From NCBI GenBank assembly GCA_023333565.1, contig JAJKFH010002581.1, positions 1,178,001-1,242,000 of the forward strand: DNA of 64,000 bases, in the 5' to 3' direction. This stretch comes from Puffinus mauretanicus. Lineage: Eukaryota; Chordata; Aves; Procellariiformes; Procellariidae. The notes under the pieces are model-generated. The model was given only the letters and a program-made list of their open reading frames with translations. It did no database searches and had not been told where the DNA came from. The stretch's first letter is position 1, and each line of letters opens with the position of its first letter. The position numbers were made by a program, and so were the translations under genes. Shown here in pieces: positions 60,801 through 64,000 of this stretch.

Positions 60801-62349
60801 TTACATTCCCATAAAAATGTGAATTGCCTTTGAAGCATAATATCATTTTTTTTACTGTGAAAGTCTACAGACAAATAATATTGGGGTATATTTTGACTAA
60901 GGATGGGAAAAGGAAGTTTACCTAAGCTGTTTCCCAGGTTTCTGAGCATTTGCCCTTCTGATCCTCATATTTGGTGGGTGTAAAAGTAGCTGCTTAAATA
61001 ACTTCCCATTTTCTCTTTCAAAAGCTAAATAAATATTTAAATTTGGATTCTGAGGCCGATGTAAGAACGCAGATATCAAGTTTCAATAAAGTCCTTTTGG
61101 AACTAGAGTAGTACCATAATTTCCTAGCATGAGAGTGTGTTGAAATTAGGGAAGAATGTGCTGCAATCTGCTTGAAGTGTGAAAAGTAAGTGGAAGTTTA
61201 AAAATTTAAAACCTTTGATCCAAGTGATTTGGCTTGGTGTACATTATATATGATAACAAAATTTGTCTTTCTTCTTAACAGCATCACACATAGGAAGGGT
61301 GCAAATGATTTGCATTTGTTTTCCTTAGCAGGATTGCAAGATATCTCCTCTTACTAAATAACTTGAATAGAGAAAAAAAGGTGACTGAAGATGCTTATTA
61401 AGGAGGAGATATAGCAAATCAGATAAGGGGCAATAGCTAATGTTTGATACAGCTGTGAGTGTTATCAGATGTAATCTCAGCAAATAAAAATTACAGGTGC
61501 TAATACAAAAATGATTGCTTAATGACCATGTGTGGCTTCCAAGTGCCTACCGAAGCAATGCTTGTTTAGGGGACATGTTTTCTTGACTCACTAGCTGAGA
61601 ACCTTTTAAGTCAGGAAGTGCAGAAGTTCAGATCTCATAATAAAGCAACACAGATTCTACTGAAATGAAATTAACTCACACAAGAACCCCTTCTCTGCTG
61701 TAGTGTTTAACCATGTGTATTTAACACAGCCCTGCATTTTGACCTCGTGATCATGAGCCAGTCAGTCTGTCAGCTCACATTAATGCTTAAACTCTGTAAA
61801 ATTTCTTAATGAAGGCATTCAAGTTCTGGAACAGACCCTGTTAGGGAATGGGGCTTTCAAGGCCAACTGCAAAAGATACCTGCTCAAGTCAGTAGGTAAT
61901 AAGCGGTGCCTGAATGTCTCTCAGAAGAAGAATTAGTTTGTATTTCACTAGCAGTTACTTAGTTAAGAAAATTGTTGTACTCGATAACCTTTAAATAGAG
62001 CTTTTGTATATTGGCTGGAGGTGTTCTGTCAGAGTGGCTGTTGTATTTGGGATAATAATGTAATACTTCAGCATACTATTTAAAAACACATATTGGCAAG
62101 AAAATCTCACATTATCTAAAAGCATTGACTTTTAAAGTTTATTTCTCTGTTTTGCTTTGGCAGATCAGTTTAATAAAACAAAGGAAAAAAGTATCTTCTA
62201 TGTTTAACAAAAATCTAGAATTTCCCATAAAACTTTGATGAAATGGGCTTCACTTAATTTTATCTAAACTGGTATCAATAAATAGTCACAGTAATCTGGA
62301 TTGTTTCACGAGGCACCAATACACCTCAGAAATACGTATTTTTCTCAGT
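57813..62349 (+). other. Intronic DNA, one possible old repeat tail
   Basis: AT-rich; no open frame of note and no gene recognised. Near 58785-58900 there is an L2/MIR-like tail, listed separately. Confidence 0.5.
58785..58900 (+). mobile_element. L2/MIR-like 3' tail relic
   Basis: CATAACTCCTTCAAGGCAGA, CAGTGCATCCTTGAGCAATG, then after a diverged middle ATACTGAATAAATGAACAG. This follows the L2/MIR end pattern GTAAGCTCCTTGAGGGCAGGGACTGT...AATAAATGAA. Diverged, so tentative. Confidence 0.45.
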
Positions 62350-62988
62350 GTTCACAGCAATATTCCCTCACAGCCCAGAAAGCCACTCATATCCTGGACT
62401 GCATCAAAAGAAATGCAGTTGAGGGAGGTGATTCTCACCCTCTACTCCACTGTCGTGAGACCCCACCTGGAGTACTGTGTTCAGCTCTGGGGTCCCCAGC
62501 ATAAGAAAGACATGGACCTGCTCGAGCAGGACCAGAGGAGGACCAGAAAGATGATCAGGGGTCTGGAGCACCTGCCCTATGAGGACAGGCTGAAAGAGTT
62601 GGGGTTGTTCAGCCTGGAGAAGAGAAGGCTCCAGGGAGACTTTATTGCGGGCTTCCAGTACCTAAAGGGGGCCTACAGGAAAGCTGGAGAGGGACTTTTT
62701 CAAGTGCACGTAGTGATACGACAAGGGATAATGGCTTTAAACTGAAAGAGGGTAGATTTAGATTAGATATAAGGAAAAAATTCTTTACTGTGAGGGTGAT
62801 GAGACATTGGACCAAGTTGCCCAGAGAAGCGGTGGATGCCCCCTCCCTGGAAGTGTTCAAGGCTAGGTTGGATGAGGCTTTGAGCAACCTGATTTAGTGG
62901 AAGGTGTCCCTGCCCGTGGCTGGGGGGTTGGAACTAGGTGATATTTAACGTCCCTTCCAACCCAAACCATTCTATGATTCTATGATTC
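62350..62988 (+). mobile_element. CR1 LINE, 5'-truncated, well preserved
   Basis: A 5'-truncated CR1 in sense orientation, ending with the diagnostic tail CCATTCTATGATTCTATGAT. It encodes the C-terminal part of ORF2: [20 protein letters not shown] in one frame, then after a small deletion near 62415-62425 [56 protein letters not shown] and [15 protein letters not shown]. Another frameshift near 62695-62715 leads into [40 protein letters not shown] and a stop. It retains the G missing from the minus copy at about 50671. It is sense to the host gene. It is inactive because of the truncation and frameshifts. Confidence 0.97.
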
Positions 62989-64000
62989 ACTTTGTATGTC
63001 ATTTAAAGCTCTGTAACATATCCAGAATAGTAATTTTGACTAAATTAAATGGAATCATTCTTATATTTGTAGACAGAGCCTTGAGATGTTCATAATTCAA
63101 GGTTAGAAACTGAAAAATTGAGCGAATAGTGCAAAATAATTTTATTAAATATCAACTTAAAAATCAGAACCCTCCCGGAGCACTTAACAATACTCAGTTT
63201 CTTTTCAGTTTACAAAATATCTTTAGGCTTAGGGTCATTTCCCAGTAAAATATTATGAATGTTTGATAAAAAGATGTAACAGAATATTTGCCTGCTCAGA
63301 AGAAATGTAGTCTTGTTAATATGGACTAAAAAGACATATTTTATGTTTTAAAACATTTACTCAAGATACATCTATCCTATAACAGCTTTTTTATTAGTCC
63401 TTCAGTGTTTCCTGACATTTAAATTATTCTATGAAACCACTTATTAAAATAAAGTCAAAGCTCTCTGAGTTCTTTTGAAAAAATTCTTTGAGACTGTTTT
63501 GGAAAATAAGCCAAAACCAGCTGAGGCATTATCAAAGAAAAAGGCATTGCTGTCAGATCCTGCTTTAAACCTGGCAAGGTCTGAGTCAATCCTCTTTTTG
63601 TCTGAAAGTTCACATTGGACATTTGGAGGGCAATGTCGTCATCCTGGCTGTCAGTTATTGAGAGAGAGAGAGAAAAGAACATTCATGCCAGATGGGCTCA
63701 TCCTTTTTATCAAATATGTAACGGTGATAGACAGCGTGTGAGTTAGGCAGCAAGAAGAGAAATGAGATGGAGGAAAGAATATAGATGTCAAACAGATATT
63801 TCAAGCCTTCTTTCTTGCAGAATAATGAAATAGATATCAATGCGGGGCGGGAATCCTTTGCATCTGAGGAAGCAATGTAGATGTTAATTCTAGGTTTTAC
63901 AGTACACAAAGATGCAACATTAGGATAATAGTGATGCAAAAATACACTATATTTTCTCAACTCTAGTTCTTGTTCTACAAGAGGTTTTATGTTTTTCTGA
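62989..64000 (+). other. Intronic DNA without recognised genes
   Basis: AT-rich, with a short GA run at 63659-63676. Overlapping frames of 75-101 codons on both strands (63455-63960) have no recognisable similarity. Confidence 0.5.
63659..63676. repeat. (GA)n microsatellite
   Basis: About seven GA units followed by AAAAG; purine-only on the plus strand. Confidence 0.85.

Larger units (their letters stand above)
9162..64000 (+). other. RIMS2: RIMS2 intron, downstream part
   Basis: About 54.8 kb with no further RIM2 exon that I could find. The next expected large exon, rich in Arg, Ser and Asp/Glu, would leave a long open frame and none is present, so it lies beyond the window. The sequence is AT-rich, with CpG concentrated in inserted elements. 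Very large introns are normal for RIMS2 in vertebrates. Small alternative exons cannot be excluded by eye. Confidence 0.8.

Noticed and set aside
1..64000. Search for CRISPR arrays, operons, phage or other prokaryotic systems
   Set aside because: The window is vertebrate intronic DNA with avian CR1 repeats and a spliced exon; no such structures are present.

Overview
This window is a piece of a vertebrate nuclear genome, almost certainly a bird. The evidence is two well-preserved CR1 LINE copies ending in the avian octamer tail (repeats of ATTCTATG), one good solo retroviral LTR, no young SINEs, and long AT-rich introns. Nothing prokaryotic is present: no operons, no CRISPR array and no rRNA or tRNA gene.

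Only one functional protein-coding segment is recognisable: a single internal exon on the + strand at about 8852-9161. I identify it as RIMS2 (RIM2, the presynaptic active-zone scaffold), the exon that carries the last Cys pair of the N-terminal zinc finger and the SGAWF Rab3-contact motif. The rest of the window (1-8851 and 9162-64000) is intron of this gene, about 8.9 kb and about 54.8 kb. As written, the exon has a net one-base frameshift near 8955-8970 and an in-frame stop at 9125-9127, although the remaining codons match RIM2 in the other frame.

The intron holds transposon relics of several ages. Young or middle-aged: CR1 at 50292-50958 (minus) and 62350-62988 (plus), a short CR1 tail at 2395-2474 (minus), a solo LTR at 9718-10172 (plus) with a perfect 5-bp target duplication, and a CpG-rich LTR-like block at 54285-55046 (minus). 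Very old: three diverged antisense CR1 relics (about 49680-51990, 55200-55720, 56455-57280), MIR-type SINEs (22998-23245, 38055-38275, 54140-54222 and a weak one at 26610-26690), an L2/MIR-like tail near 58785-58900, and two short old amniote repeat motifs. A 140-bp GC-rich fragment of an H2A.X-like histone gene lies at 25917-26060 (minus). An unidentified 503-bp GC-richer block at 45388-45890 is flanked by 10-bp direct repeats.

The open reading frames elsewhere (up to 150 codons) look like chance frames in AT-rich DNA. I found no previously undescribed biological system. The observations most worth checking are the exon frameshift, the unidentified 503-bp block, the LTR-like block and the nested CR1 arrangement. 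Family assignments for old repeats rest on remembered consensus patterns, not on a database search.
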